Notes: a model not told the origin generated them from the letters alone. DNA of 64,000 nt from Anagrus nilaparvatae (GCA_022575985.1 JAKSXM010000288.1:3065501-3129500); one strand, 5' to 3'. Counted from the first letter of the stretch, positions 10,581 through 22,300 are shown. Made by a program: numbers and translations.

Positions 10581-11945
10581 TTAGGGTTGTTCACAAAAAA
10601 AAAAGTGCGCCGAAAATGTTCTTCCTGAAGTATGTTGAAGTTTAGGTGACAAAATGATCCCGTACCAATTTTCAGCACATTTGAGAACGATTTAGGGGTC
10701 GCACAAACCCAGGGTAGCTCTCAAGTGGATGGCTAATACCGACAATTAGTGCAAACCACAAAAATTTTTTTCAAAATACGTTTTCTATGCTTCCGAATAT
10801 GTTTTCGGTGTCGCTAAACACGAAAATGAGGTTCTCAGAGTCCGAAAATACCTTAATCACCCTTAAACACCGAAAACACTCCATTTTTTATCAAAAATTT
10901 TTGGATTTTATAGCGAAAATCGTATATATTCGAAACATCTGGATTATAAATTACAATTGATGACTTAAAAATGTTGAAAAAATGCCGGAAAATCCTTCCG
11001 TTTATTCCAACGCGTCTTCTTGGCCAAGAAACGCAGGGCTCAATTCTACAACAAATTTAAAAAAAGAGTCTTAATTTAAGGTTTTTTTTTAAAAAATCAT
11101 ATTTTATCACTATCTTTGTCGAGTCATATCTCAAAAAGGTATAAAGCAAAATGGACGAGTGAAAAATTTTTCGAAACTTGAGACTAGTAAAAAATGTTGG
11201 AGACCTAAGATATATATAATATAATAAGACTTATTTTCTTCAAAAATTACAATTTTAGCAGCAATTTTAAATTTGGTCATTTTTGGCAAAAGATGGACAT
11301 TTGATTTACTAACTATAACGATAAGAGAATCGGTGATGAAAAATTGCGGTTTACGGAGTTTGAAAGGTAGAACTTATACGAAAAAAATGAGACCAAACGA
11401 TAGTATTTTGGTAGAATTGCAATAAGACAGCGTTATTTGGAAAATTGCCTAAAAACCCTATCTTATAACATTGTTATAGAATTGAGCCCTGCGTTTCTCG
11501 GCCAAGAAGGCGCGTTGGAATAAACAGAAGGAGTTTTCGGTATTTTTTCAACATTTTTAAGTCATCAATTGTAATTTATAATCCAGATGTTTCGAATATA
11601 TACGATTTTCGCTATAAAATCCAAAAATTTTTGATAATAAATGGGGTGTTTTCGGTGTTTAAGGGTGATTAAGGTATTTTCGGACTCTGAGGACCTCATT
11701 TTCGAGTTTAACGACACCGAAAACATATTAGGAAGCATAGAAAACGTATTTTGAAAAAAATTTTTGTGGTTCGCACTAATTGTCGGTATTAACCAACCAC
11801 TTGAGAGCTACCTTGGGTTTGTGCGACCCCTAAATCGTTCTCAAATGAGCTGAAAATTGGTACAGGATCATTTTGTCACCTAAACTTCAACATACTTCAG
11901 GAAGAACATTTTCGGCGCACTTTTTTTTTTAGTGAACAACCCTAA
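10581..11945. mobile_element. Fold-back DNA element with arms of about 470 bp
   Basis: The left arm (10581 to about 11052) and right arm (about 11476-11945) are near-complete inverted copies, ending in TTAGGGTTGTTCAC and its complement. The spacer is about 430 bp. TGCTTA flanks both sides (10575-10580 and 11946-11951), extendable to ATGCTTA if the last A is counted as flank, so a 6/7-bp target duplication is visible. No transposase is encoded. Part of the spacer, including TTGCGGTTTACGGAG, recurs near 16400-16620 and 29820-30090, so this is a dispersed family. The superfamily is uncertain. Confidence 0.88.
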
Positions 11946-12041
11946 TGCTTATAATGTGTTGAAATTTTTCGGAATAATAGGTTTTATTTTTATGGAAACC
12001 ATTTAAAGTAAAAAATTTAATTTATCAGAAAATGTATTTTT

Positions 12042-12154
12042 GGTTCCTCATAGAGGAACCTTTGTGATAGATGAAATTTTGATTTTTGATTTTTTGGCAT
12101 ATAAGCACGTTTTGGGACCTCAGGAAGCTAAAAAACCGGTTTTTAAAAAAAGTC

Positions 12155-12202
<48 letters not shown>

Positions 12203-13763
12203 ACCGGTGAAATTTCACAACCATTATGAAATTAAGACCTAATTTTTTTTTCAAAAATTTTTTTATCAAAAAATCTCAAACTACTTTTTTTTTTTTTTAA
12301 TTTGGATGTAATACCTGATTTATTTCCACGAAAGTACCTATATTTGAAAGTACGATTTTTACTCGATATCTCGAATCTGATAACTAATTTTTTGAAAATT
12401 TTTTTCTCAAAATTTTTTTCACAAAAAAATACAAAAAACACTAATTTTTTTTTTCTTTTTGGACGTAGTACCTAATTTATTTCTTTGAGATTACTAGTTT
12501 TAGAACTATGGTTTATAGCATTTTTTTGGACCTGATACCTAATTTTTTCAAAATTTTTTTCTCAAAATTTTTGTTGCCAAAAAATACAAAAAATGCCAAA
12601 ATTTTTTTTATTTTAGGACGTAATACTTAGTTTTTTTCTATGAAAGTACTAATATTTGAAAATTTTGCAATCGGTGGTATTTAACAACCATTATGGAATT
12701 AAGATCTAATTTTTTTTTCAAAAATTTTTTTATCAAAAAATCTCAAACTACTTTTTTTTTTTTTTAATTTGGATGTAATACCTCATTTATTTCCACGAAA
12801 GTACCTATATTTGAAAGTACGATTTTTACTCGATATCTCGAATCTGATAACTAATTTTTTGAAAATTTTTTTCCCATAATTTTTTTCACCAAAAAATACA
12901 ACAAAAACTTAATTTTTTTTTATTTTTGGATGTAGTACCTAATTGATTTCTATGAGAGTGCTAATTTTAGAAATATCGTTTATAGTAATTTTTTGGACCT
13001 GAAACTTAATTTTTTCAAAATTTTTTTCTCAAAATTAAAAAAACAAAAAAATTAAAAAATCTGTAATATTTTTTTTTTTTTTAGTGTAATACTTCCTTTA
13101 ATTCCATGAAAGTACTAATATTTGAAAATGTTGCAATCGGTGGTATTTAACCACCATTATGGAATTAAGATCTAATTTTTTTTCAAAAATTTTTTCATCA
13201 AAAAATCTCAAACTACTTTTTTTTTTTTTTTAATTTGGATGTAATACCTCATTTATTTCCATGAAAGTACTTATATTTGAAAGTACGATTTTTACTCGAT
13301 ATCTCAAATCTGATAATTAATTTTTTGAAAATTTTTTTCCCAAAATTTTTTTCACAAAAAAATACAAAGAATACCAAATTTTTTTTTGTTCGGACGTAGT
13401 ACCTAATTAATTTCTATGAGAGTACTAGTTTTAGAAAGCTTATTTATAGTAATTTTTTGGATCTGATACCGAATTTTTTCAAAATTTTTTTCTCAATATT
13501 AATAAAACAAAAAAATTAAAAAATCTGTAATATTGTTTTTTTTTTTAAGTGTAATACCTAGTTTATTGAAATTTTTTTCTAAAAATTTGTTAAATAAAAA
13601 ACATTAAATCACAGAAACATTTTTTTTCTTTTAAAATACGGTATTTAACTTTTTTTTATGAAATACTGATATCTCAAATTATCATTTTTATTAGATAAAA
13701 TAGACCATTATAAATATTTTGCTATTGTTAATGAGGAACCATAGTGCCAATCACTTGGCAGCG
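12042..13763. repeat. Composite repeat: palindromic end, (GT)n tract and 466-bp tandem array
   Basis: One end is the palindrome GGTTCCTCATAGAGGAACC (12042-12060). Next come the shared block CTCAGGAAGCTAAAAAACCG and a (TG)n tract at 12159-12193. Three tandem units follow, marked by AATTAAGAYCTAA at 12230, 12697 and 13163 (spacing 467 and 466). The far end is GAGGAACCATAGTGCCAATC with the small hairpin TGCCAA/TTGGCA. Related copies in the other orientation lie at 18736-19510, 33004-33606, 37315-37826 and 43440-43850. Short hairpins at both ends without a clear target duplication would suit a Helitron-like or satellite-carrying element, but that is inference. Confidence 0.75.
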
Positions 13764-15265
13764 TTTTTTTTTATGCTGTTATTTCATAATCATTTTAGAA
13801 ATAAACTTCCTTGTTTAATTATTATTTAATTTATTTATAATAGTATAGATATAATCAAAGTGATAAAAAATCAGAACCACTTATACATAATTGCGACAAG
13901 TTACTAAGGAGTCACGCAAATTTTTATAAGATTATTTTAACAAAAATATTTTTAGATTTATAGTTATGCAAAATATATAGAATAGTCTGAAAGTTATTTT
14001 AAAAAATTGCTTAATTTTTGGATTACCGGGAGAAATTAAATGCAATTTACCGAGAAAATAAAACTCCCAAAGTTATAGCCCACTTAATCAATCCTAAAAC
14101 CCTGTCTATGGTTAATTTTTCTTAATTCTATAAGCTTCGACTATATAGCACAGTGCTATAGTATTAAATAAAATTAATCTAGTAACGAAATTTCCCTCCA
14201 TAATTTTAAATATACTAATATTTTGAAAATCTTATTTTTTTTGCTAAAGGGCAACTAATATCATCCAGTGATTGAAAATCCAAGCAATCTTTTAAAATAA
14301 CTGCCAGGCTAAAATAACTGCGTGTATAAAATATTCATAATTTACGTAATAACTAAATTATTCATAGATCAATCTCGCATGTTGTAAAACATATGCTAAA
14401 AGGTCATTAGCTTACAACAAATAAATTTAAAGATATTAAGTTCAAATTTTTTTTTAATATTGCATTATCTTATATTGAAAGAATAAAATCGCCCTTGCTT
14501 ACATAAAAATTTAAGGTTTTTCCATTTAAGACACGAACACTTGCGTTTTTGACTGATTTTATAGAACAAAAAAGGTACATTTTTTAACATTTTTCTTGAA
14601 CAGTTTAATTGAAATGCAAAATTGCTCACAATATGGATGATCGTTACTGCGAATGAATTTTGGAGTTTCCAGGGTTTTTCGAGGATAAGAAACCTTTAAA
14701 TATGAAAAACTATTTAGAGAGATGTTTTCAAAGTAAAAAGAAATCATAATGAATCCTTGCCTACAATACATTTTTTGGGCCATTGATTACGAATTTCGGA
14801 ATCTCGGACAGACAATGCGCAAAAATCATAATTCTCAGCTCTCTGTGTAGAATCAGCAATAATCAGCTACCCTAAAAACGCACGGTAGACCAAATCTCAA
14901 TATTGTTTCTGCATATTATAACGGCCAAAAAAGAGGTTTTTGAAAGTTGAATGCTTTATTTTTAGTTTCTCAAATCCTAAAAAACTAATGGTAACTCAAG
15001 TTTCGCTGTGATTTGTTATTGACTTAAAATTTTTTTTCTTTTTTTCTTCAAATTTTAATACAATTATGAAAAAAAGCACATATCCACCTCCACCCTTGGG
15101 TTTCTACGAGTAACAGGGACAAACGTGTGATTTAAAAAATTGAGACTTTTAAATTGTTTCAATTTTTTTTGGTTCAAGATATTAAAGTGCTGGATTCATA
15201 TATGCCATATGCTCATAAAATTGTAATTTTTTGAAATTATTTAAATTTTTTATGGGATAAGATAT
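13764..15265. other. Intergenic AT-rich DNA
   Basis: No supportable gene. Small palindromes such as TAGCACAGTGCTATA near 14145-14162 are visible. Open frames are short and of low-complexity composition. Confidence 0.4.
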
Positions 15266-15612
15266 AAAACTTATAACCGGTTTGTGTAAACACAACCTAA
15301 ATGCATGGAACATGTTTACCTCCAGCTTAAGGCTAGGTATAATTCAAATGTTTCGCAACGTTACAACACAATTTTATAAATTGTAATTATAACCTTGCTA
15401 GATGTTAAGATTCTAAACGCAAACCATTCTGATTCCCTAAACGCATATTATTCAAGTCCCTAATTCAAAATTATTCCAATTCCCTAAACCTATAAGATTT
15501 TTCAAAGTCCCTAAATTGAAATTATTCTAAGTCTCATTTGACCCCCCCTTTTTAAACCGGACAATTTTGACATCTCCCCTTAAACCAAACAAATTTTACC
15601 CCCCCCCCTTAA
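15266..15612. repeat. Third, diverged copy of the 300-bp poly-C repeat
   Basis: Begins TTATAACCGGTTTGTGTAAA and includes GCATGGAACATGTTTACC, blocks of CTAAGTC-like sequence and C tracts near 15543 and 15600. It is more diverged than the two copies beside the kinase-like genes. Confidence 0.6.
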
Positions 15613-15911
15613 TTTTCAAGTTATGAGGTAGTCCCTCGCAATAAACATATTCATAAGTCTCAGTACTCTTAAAAATTTCTTTATAATTTTGGCAGAGGAA
15701 ATTTACCACCTTATATTTTAATTTCTTTCTGATTTTATCGAAATTTATTTAAAAAAAAATATTTTTTAATATTTTATAAATTTTTTTAGTTTATTTCACA
15801 CAGTTGTTTTGCATCAAGATTTTTCACAAAATCTTCTACAAATTTTTTTTCAACACCAAATGTTTTAGTTTATTTACTGATATCTATGTTTCATTTATTT
15901 ACAATATTACC

Positions 15912-17551
15912 AATTTACACCGTGCTTGAACGTACCGGAAAGTCGACCTAAAATGTTGACAAAATCGGCTTGGGCAGACTTTTAAAATATATTTTTTTAC
16001 GTCAATTTCTTCCTACTAGAAAATCCTAGCTGCTCGTCTGCCTGACTTTCGTGGGACCTATAATTGCGTATTTTAAGTTTTTTTTTTTTTTTAATTAATG
16101 ATTTTTAAATTGCCGAAAAAATTTTATTTTTTCATAAAAATAACTTCTTTAGGTCTCAAAAATTTTTTAAAAGCCTCACGTTTTCAACAATTCTTTACTC
16201 GTCTCTTTTGATTGATTTTTTTTTTCAAATATGATAATTTAAAGTCAGAGTCCCAATTTAAGAATTTTAAAAAAAAGTCATTTGTATAATTGAAATTATC
16301 TTTGAAAAACGACTTCTCGGAAACTATTTAATGAAAAGAGACAAGTAAAAATTTTTTTAAAATTTTAAGTTTATAGAAAATTTTTGAAACCTACAAAACG
16401 AATTTCCATGAACAATTACAATTTTAGCAATAATTTAAAAATTGGTCATTTTGGGCTAAAAATGGGCCTTTAGTTTATTTACTATAAAAATGAAAGAATA
16501 AGTGTTATAAAATTGCGGTTTACGGAGCTTGAAAAGCTACACTTACACCAAAAAAATAAAACTAACCAGAAGTTTATTTTGCCGTAGAACCAATTAAGGC
16601 CCCTGTGTAATAATGGTCTACTTGCAATGACTTCAAATATTAAAATAGGTTTTCCTTAAATAAAATATTAATTCATTGTAATATATAATTTCATTTAGAA
16701 CAATTTATTATTATTATTGATATAATAAAAATTTTATTTGCCTTGGATTATATATAAAATAAATTCGTCTTTATAAATAATAGTAATTTTTAATTTTATC
16801 AACATAAAAATATTACATTTTATTTTAATCTGTTATTTTTAACATTAATTAATTTTATTATTCACTAATAAAAAGGATATAAATTTTATATGAAATAAAT
16901 ATTTTATTTACATAAGTGGATCATTATTAAAATAGGAACAAGTAATCGTTTTATTTTTTATATAGTGTTTTTTAAGTGTTTTTGAAACTTCTGTAGGTTC
17001 TATGGACAGTTTTACATTATTTACATGAAATCTTAAATTTAAACCGTCTCCATTTACTGTAAAATAGCAATCGACTAATTAACTCATTGCTTTAAAAGTA
17101 TTCATGAAAGGTAAAAGTCGTGATTGTCCAATATCTTCGAAAATGTCAGGATCCAATAATGCATCAGCTTCCTTTAACATTTTCCGGCAAGCATTGCCTT
17201 CAAATGTATCAGTAAGCACGCAATTTAACTTTTTTGGCCATAAAAGAGCCTTTTCTTGGACAGCAAGAGGGACTAAGCCATCCCAAATAAAAAAATTATC
17301 CTCTTACAAAAAATTTTTTTTTTAGTTCCTTTACACCACTATCGTCTTCGATTTTTGATATTCGATAATTTTTTTTAATCAAATAATAATTCATAAATTC
17401 ATATCATTTGATGAAAGTCGGGCAGACAAACAGCTCGGATTTTCTAGTAGGAAGAAATCGACGTAAAAAAATATATTTTAAAAGTCTGTCCAAGCCAATT
17501 TTGTCGACATTTTAGGTCAAGTTTCCGGTACGTTCAAGCACGGTGTGAATT
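15912..17551. mobile_element. Element with 139-bp terminal inverted repeats
   Basis: Left arm 15912-16050 and right arm 17413-17551 are inverted copies, for example ACCGTGCTTGAACGTACCGG at the left and its exact complement at the right. The 1.36-kb interior contains a copy of the internal segment of the fold-back family (16400-16620) and a minus-strand coding remnant. No convincing target duplication was found. Confidence 0.75.
16908..17300 (-). pseudogene. Coding remnant inside the inverted-repeat element
   Basis: The minus strand is open over about 130 codons with one in-frame TAA (17079-17081). Before the stop it reads as a soluble, ordinary protein (WDGLVPLAVQEKALLWPKKL, then FEGNACRKMLKEADALLDPD). 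Composition clearly differs from the random AT-rich frames around it. I cannot name the family; its position inside an inverted-repeat element suggests a transposon-borne or captured gene. Neighbouring minus-strand open stretches at 17512-17736 and 18272-18547 could be other pieces of the same gene. Confidence 0.5.
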
Positions 17552-17736
17552 AGATTGGGTTTTGTAACAATAACATATGTTAATAATTGTTCTCCTAGAA
17601 GTAGATATTTTTCAATTTCATCTCGTTCTTGCTCTTCTTTTTCTTCTTTTAAATATTCTGGATAATTTATTACATTATCATCAAAAAATCTAAGCTGCTC
17701 ATAAACTTCATTATTTACTTTACATTTTCCAGACAA
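17512..17736 (-). pseudogene. Acidic open frame, possible piece of the same remnant
   Basis: An open stretch of 74 codons overlaps the right arm of the inverted-repeat element. It has a charged central part (YLKEEKEEQERDEIEKYLLL) that could form a helix. The family is not recognised. No splice site was established, so it may be a gene remnant or chance. Confidence 0.3.
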
Positions 17737-18271
17737 AAGACGAATCTCTGCTTTTTTGTGTTAATGAGAATATTTAAAAAAAATACAAAAAATGTTCTAA
17801 ATTACTTCTGACTTTACAATGATCTCTTATTTTAGTAACTTTTGCATATTTGCATAAATCTACAACAATGAACGTGGTAAAATTTAGAAACTTGATGTTT
17901 TAAGAAAACTCAAGATGAACCTGAATATAATCATTTGTACTATTGAATTTAAAATTTAAAATGATAACATATATTTTTTTAAATTCCTTATAATGATCAT
18001 ACACGCAAAAAAAAGAATAGTAAAATTAACCTATAAAAATGTAGTAAAAACAAATTAACATAGATTGGTAAATATAACCAAAAAATTAGTAAATTTTTCT
18101 AAAAAAATTGAGGTTTTAGTTTTATAAACAAATTTTATTAGTAAATTTTACTAATAATTTATAGTGACTTTTAACCAAACTGAATTTAGTAAACAACATC
18201 GTAATTTTAGTTATATTTACTAATTTTTTGTATGCGTGTATCTTTGTCCTGAAAAAGTCTTGCACATGTAG

Positions 18272-18547
18272 TTAACCATCCGCTCCGAGGTTTCTTCTTT
18301 GCGTTTCAATAACGTAAAGATTATCTTCATCGTCTTTACATCCAACGTCAACCCTGCACACTTTGTCCTTCAAATTTGAAGATAAATATTCAGTGGGTAT
18401 ATATTCAATTTTAGGTATTATTGGAAATCCACATTCCTCCTTTAGCGAATTCAAAAAAGCGCTTAAAATTTTTTTTAACGCAAAAACCCATTTATGTGCC
18501 CATCTAAGAAGTGTGGTCTTATTATTTTGGGCATACCGGTTCGTTTT
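18272..18547 (-). pseudogene. Unidentified coding remnant
   Basis: Open for about 90 codons on the minus strand (LLRWAHKWVFALKKILSAFL, then CRVDVGCKDDEDNLYVIETQ). The composition is protein-like, with C, W and balanced charges, unlike the surrounding AT-rich noise. There is no start codon of the usual kind at its beginning; an AG acceptor-like TATTTCAG lies a few bases before it, but the frame meets a TGA there. Function unknown. Confidence 0.4.
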
Positions 18548-18735
18548 TCACCTGAAATACTGATTAGAACCTGTAAAATAAAAAATAGTTTTCAAATGTT
18601 AAATTATATACGGGAAATTTTTAGCTTTTAAAATTAGTTCACTAAATGGTGTCGCGAAATGCCTGATTTCAGACAAATTTTTTTAACTTTATATTTAATC
18701 CTCTTATTTATTTGAAAGATTTATATAATTAAAAA

Positions 18736-19510
18736 GCGCTGCCAAACAATTGGCACTATGGTTTCTCATTATCAATAACAAAATGTTCTTAATGATCTAT
18801 TGTACCTAACAAAGTATAAGTAAACAATGTCATAAGATAAATTAAAAATTATCTTTTTCTTGATAAACGGTTAACATCTCAGGTTAAATGCAGGTTGACA
18901 TCTCATGAAAAAAATTAGTTATTTTAGCAACAACCAAAAAATATTTACATTAAAAGAATAAAAAATTTATTGTTTATTGTATTTTTTGGTGGCAAAAGTA
19001 TTCAGAGAAAAAGTTTCCAAAAAATTAATTACCCAATTAAAAATATCAAGTAAGAATGATATTTCTAAATTATTACTTTCATATAGAAAAAAAACTATGT
19101 ACTTCCAAAAAGAAAAAAATAGTGTTTTTTATATTTTTAAAAGGGATAAATTTTGAGAAAAAAATTTTCAAAAAATAAAGTATCAGATTGGAGATATTGA
19201 GTAAATATCTAGTATTAGTACTTTCATGGGAAAAAATGAAGTACTACTTCCAAGATGAAAAAAAATATTGCTGTTTTTTTCAGGGTTTTTTTACTTTTTA
19301 ATGCAAAAAATTTTAAGAAAAAATTTTTCAAAAAATTACGTTTTAGATCCAAAAATTGACTGTGAACGTCATTTCTAAAACTAGTACTCCCACAAAAAAA
19401 ATTAGGTACCACGTCCAAAAAAAAAAAAAAAAAAATTATTATTTTTTGTATTTTTCGGTGACAAAAATTTTCAAAAAATTAATTATAAGATTCAAGATAT
19501 CGAGTAAAAC
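18736..19510. repeat. Copy of the composite satellite repeat
   Basis: Begins GCGCTGCCAAACAATTGGCA followed by CTATGGTTTCTCATTATC, the complement of the 13733-13763 end. It continues through diverged 466-bp-type units (fragments such as GATATTGAGTAAA and TACTTTCATGGGA). It breaks off near 19510 without the (GT)n end. Confidence 0.65.
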
Positions 19511-19920
19511 AGATTCTTCTAGATGTTAACATATAATAATAGAAACAAGTGTAATAAAATAATAAAAAATAATAGAAAATCTTTATAACTTTTCTCACCA
19601 ATTTTCATTAATTAACTTATAATATAAAAATACCTTATTTACTGGTATACTGTATATAGAAATAAAAAAAAAATTAACTTTTACTTTCATCTAAAATTTA
19701 TTTGTTTGGATTATTAATTTATGAGAAAAAAAATTATTAAAGGAGAAAGTCTAGTAGTTGACTTAGACTTTCAAGTTAAAAGAAATCAAAAGAGCAAATT
19801 TAATGCTGTAATGAAATTGTTACAGGGCCTCTCACGCAGAGGCCAATACACTTTGTGTTTACTTTTTAAATAAATTTAAAATAGTGGGGGCACTAAGGTA
19901 ATAAGTATCACTTTCGATTT

Positions 19921-19921
<1 letters not shown>

Positions 19922-19953
<32 letters not shown>
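19922..19953. repeat. (AAT)n microsatellite
   Basis: About ten uninterrupted AAT/TAA triplets. Shorter relatives occur near 31045 and 33750. Confidence 0.9.
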
Positions 19954-19954
<1 letters not shown>

Positions 19955-19959
19955 GTGAA

Positions 19960-20280
19960 AAGGTGAAAGTTTCCGAAGGCTAAAAAGTAAGAAATATAGG
20001 CCACGACACCTTTACCTACATTTCACTTTCAACGAGGCCGTAGTCTGTATTTTTATATGTATGTAAGAGAAGCGAAAGTGTGAAAACGGCCGCAAAGGGG
20101 CCAGGGCATTACCTCGATTGCCCTGTGTTGGCCGGCATTCGAGAGAGACTCGATTTCTAAAACCTTGTAGAAAACAGTTCCTTTCGCTTTTTAGAATTTT
20201 ACTGATACTACTTGTTATAATAAGACAAGACATATTAATAATGGTACATACTTCACCTGACTGTAGTACCTGCAAATAGA
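19960..20280. other. GC-richer segment of unknown nature
   Basis: About 300 bp with higher GC than its surroundings, including GGCCGCAAAGGGGCCAGGGC and a small inverted repeat GAGAGAGACTC. The minus strand is open for 87 codons but reads as low-quality sequence. It may be a fragment of an element whose ends I cannot place. Confidence 0.35.
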
Positions 20281-21673
20281 AATTTTAGTTTTTTTTTTAA
20301 TTTATACTTTTACACATGTCTCTGTATGTTTAGATTTATCTAACTTAAGAATTTTTTTTTAATTAGAATTTTTTCTATTGAAATCTTCAAGTTCGATTTT
20401 TCTTGTAATTTGCCTGAATTTTTAAATTACAATATTAAGAACTGAATTACTTTTAATTTTTTAAGTTATAAAATTTTCATTATAAATTGGGATGAAAAAA
20501 TTGGCCATATCACGCCTAGTATAGTGACTTGTATTACAAAATGCTCTAAAAATTATTACAGATATAGGTTTCCAACTTTATTTGAATGTTTCAACTCTGG
20601 GTTATCCAAACGTGAGATAGATTTAAGCCCTTTAAAATTTAAAATATTTTTTTTTTATATAGTCAGTTTATCAGTTAATAAATTAACAAAGTATATATAA
20701 TTTTAAAGCATTTTAAATTTATTAAAATTAATAATTCAATAATTTAAAAATAAAGTGTGCATATTTTTTTTTTATATTTTATATTTTTATTTTACATAAA
20801 TTATAATTAATTAGATTATTTTTTTATTTAATAATTAAAAATATTTAAGGTAGCCATATCGTTTCTAAAATATTCAATAATACTAGCTAAGATACACTAG
20901 TATTAAAGTAAATTTAAAAAGAAATCCAATGAGCCCAAAAACTTTTTAGTTTTCCGATAAAATAAAGGAAAAATATTTAATTGAAAATTTTTTGATATAA
21001 CACGCGTTCCTTATGGGATTTCATTTTGTTTTCTAAAGTTCCTTATGAATATCGAATCTTATAAAAAAAAATTACAATATTTTTTAATCAACGAATCAAT
21101 GAAAAATTTTAGTTTGTAACAGACTTGTCAAAATTTCTTACGCATTCTCGTATATAAAGAAGGCGATATAAGAAAGGGCGACATAATTTTTTAAAAATTA
21201 ATGTAAAAAGGTATTCAGTTATAAAATTAATAAAATTTTCAAAGTTTTTTTAACCATCCCATCAAAAGTCCCTCTGAAAATTCGTCACTCCCTGATAGGG
21301 GCCCCTTAATTAAAAATTAAAGTTTGCAAATTTTATATTTTAAAAAATAAATTAGTTTGACAATTTAATGTATGAGGACACTACTATATGGCATTTGCTT
21401 TTGATTTTTAGATGTGACCTTGTCTTTGGTATTTTTATTAATCAGTTGATGCTCTGATTATAATAACATATGTTTGGTAATTCGCAATTTGTTTTTTCAA
21501 AATAAAAAAAAAAATATTCTACCATTTAAGTTGATTCTTTGATTTGTTTTTTTGTTGTTAATATTCATAATTTACTAAATTTCGACTAAATTAATATATT
21601 GAAACATAAAATTTAAATAAACTAAACACAAGATATACAAGACTTCATTCAAGTTTTATTTATTTATTACGTA
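20281..21673. other. Intergenic DNA upstream of the lysozyme gene
   Basis: AT-rich, no gene. It must contain the lysozyme promoter, but no convincing TATA or initiator could be singled out. Confidence 0.35.
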
Positions 21674-22300
21674 ATGGATCAAAATCTGAAAAACACAATA
21701 AATGTTGTGATAGATTTATCACATTGGAACAGCAATACAAATTTCAGGTTAGCAAAAGAAGAGGGAATTTATGGTATTATTCATAAAGCAACTCAAGGAA
21801 CTGGTTACATAGATCCCAAATTTTCTGAAAGAAAAATAGAAGCTGAAAATAATAATTTAATGTTTGGAGCATATCATTTTGGTACAGGAGAATGTAGTGG
21901 TAGAGATCAAGCCAATCATTTTTTAAAAACAGTTGGAAATTCTTCACAGTTATTATTAGCACTTGATATTGAAGAAAATCAAAATGGAAAAAACATTACT
22001 GCAGAACAAGTAGATGATTTTATTACTCGTGTTCATGAAGTTACAGGAAAGTTACCACTAATTTATGGAAGCTCATATTTTCTCAATAATTATAATACAA
22101 GTATAGGGAAATGTAAACTTTGGATAGCTAGATATGGAACAGAACCTATGTTACCACAAGCATGGAATAACTGGACACTTTGGCAATATACGGATGGTAA
22201 ACAAGGACCAGAACCACATACGGTTAAGGGAATAGGAGCATGCGATAGAAATAAGTTTAATGGTACTTTAGAAGAGTTAGTAAGATTTTGGCAAATGTAA
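21674..22300 (+). CDS. GH25 muramidase (lysozyme) of bacterial type
   Basis: A 208-residue glycoside hydrolase family 25 enzyme, which cleaves the beta-1,4 bond between N-acetylmuramic acid and N-acetylglucosamine in bacterial cell walls. The fold's signature strands are all visible: VVIDLSHWN with D14, IIHKATQGTGYIDP, FGAYHFGTG, the catalytic pair in LALDIEEN (D98, E100), LWIARYG, WTLWQYTDG, and the terminal DRNKFNG motif. The length is that of a complete single-domain enzyme. There is no intron. The chosen ATG gives no signal peptide; the frame is open for 16 codons further upstream and reads hydrophobic (FIQVLFIYYV) but has no ATG, so an unseen 5' exon adding a signal peptide is possible. 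GH25 is mainly bacterial and phage; known animal cases such as aphids are attributed to horizontal transfer. AT-rich codon use matches the host. Confidence 0.9.
   Translation: MDQNLKNTINVVIDLSHWNSNTNFRLAKEEGIYGIIHKATQGTGYIDPKFSERKIEAENNNLMFGAYHFGTGECSGRDQANHFLKTVGNSSQLLLALDIEENQNGKNITAEQVDDFITRVHEVTGKLPLIYGSSYFLNNYNTSIGKCKLWIARYGTEPMLPQAWNNWTLWQYTDGKQGPEPHTVKGIGACDRNKFNGTLEELVRFWQM

Noticed and set aside
12042..13763. CRISPR-like array from regular 466-bp spacing
   Set aside because: The whole unit is repeated, with no short repeat and unique spacers; this is a satellite in a eukaryotic genome.
21674..22300. Bacterial contamination as the source of the lysozyme gene
   Set aside because: Flanking DNA is continuous with insect-type repeats and a spliced gene, there is no bacterial neighbour or Shine-Dalgarno context, and a poly(A) signal follows.
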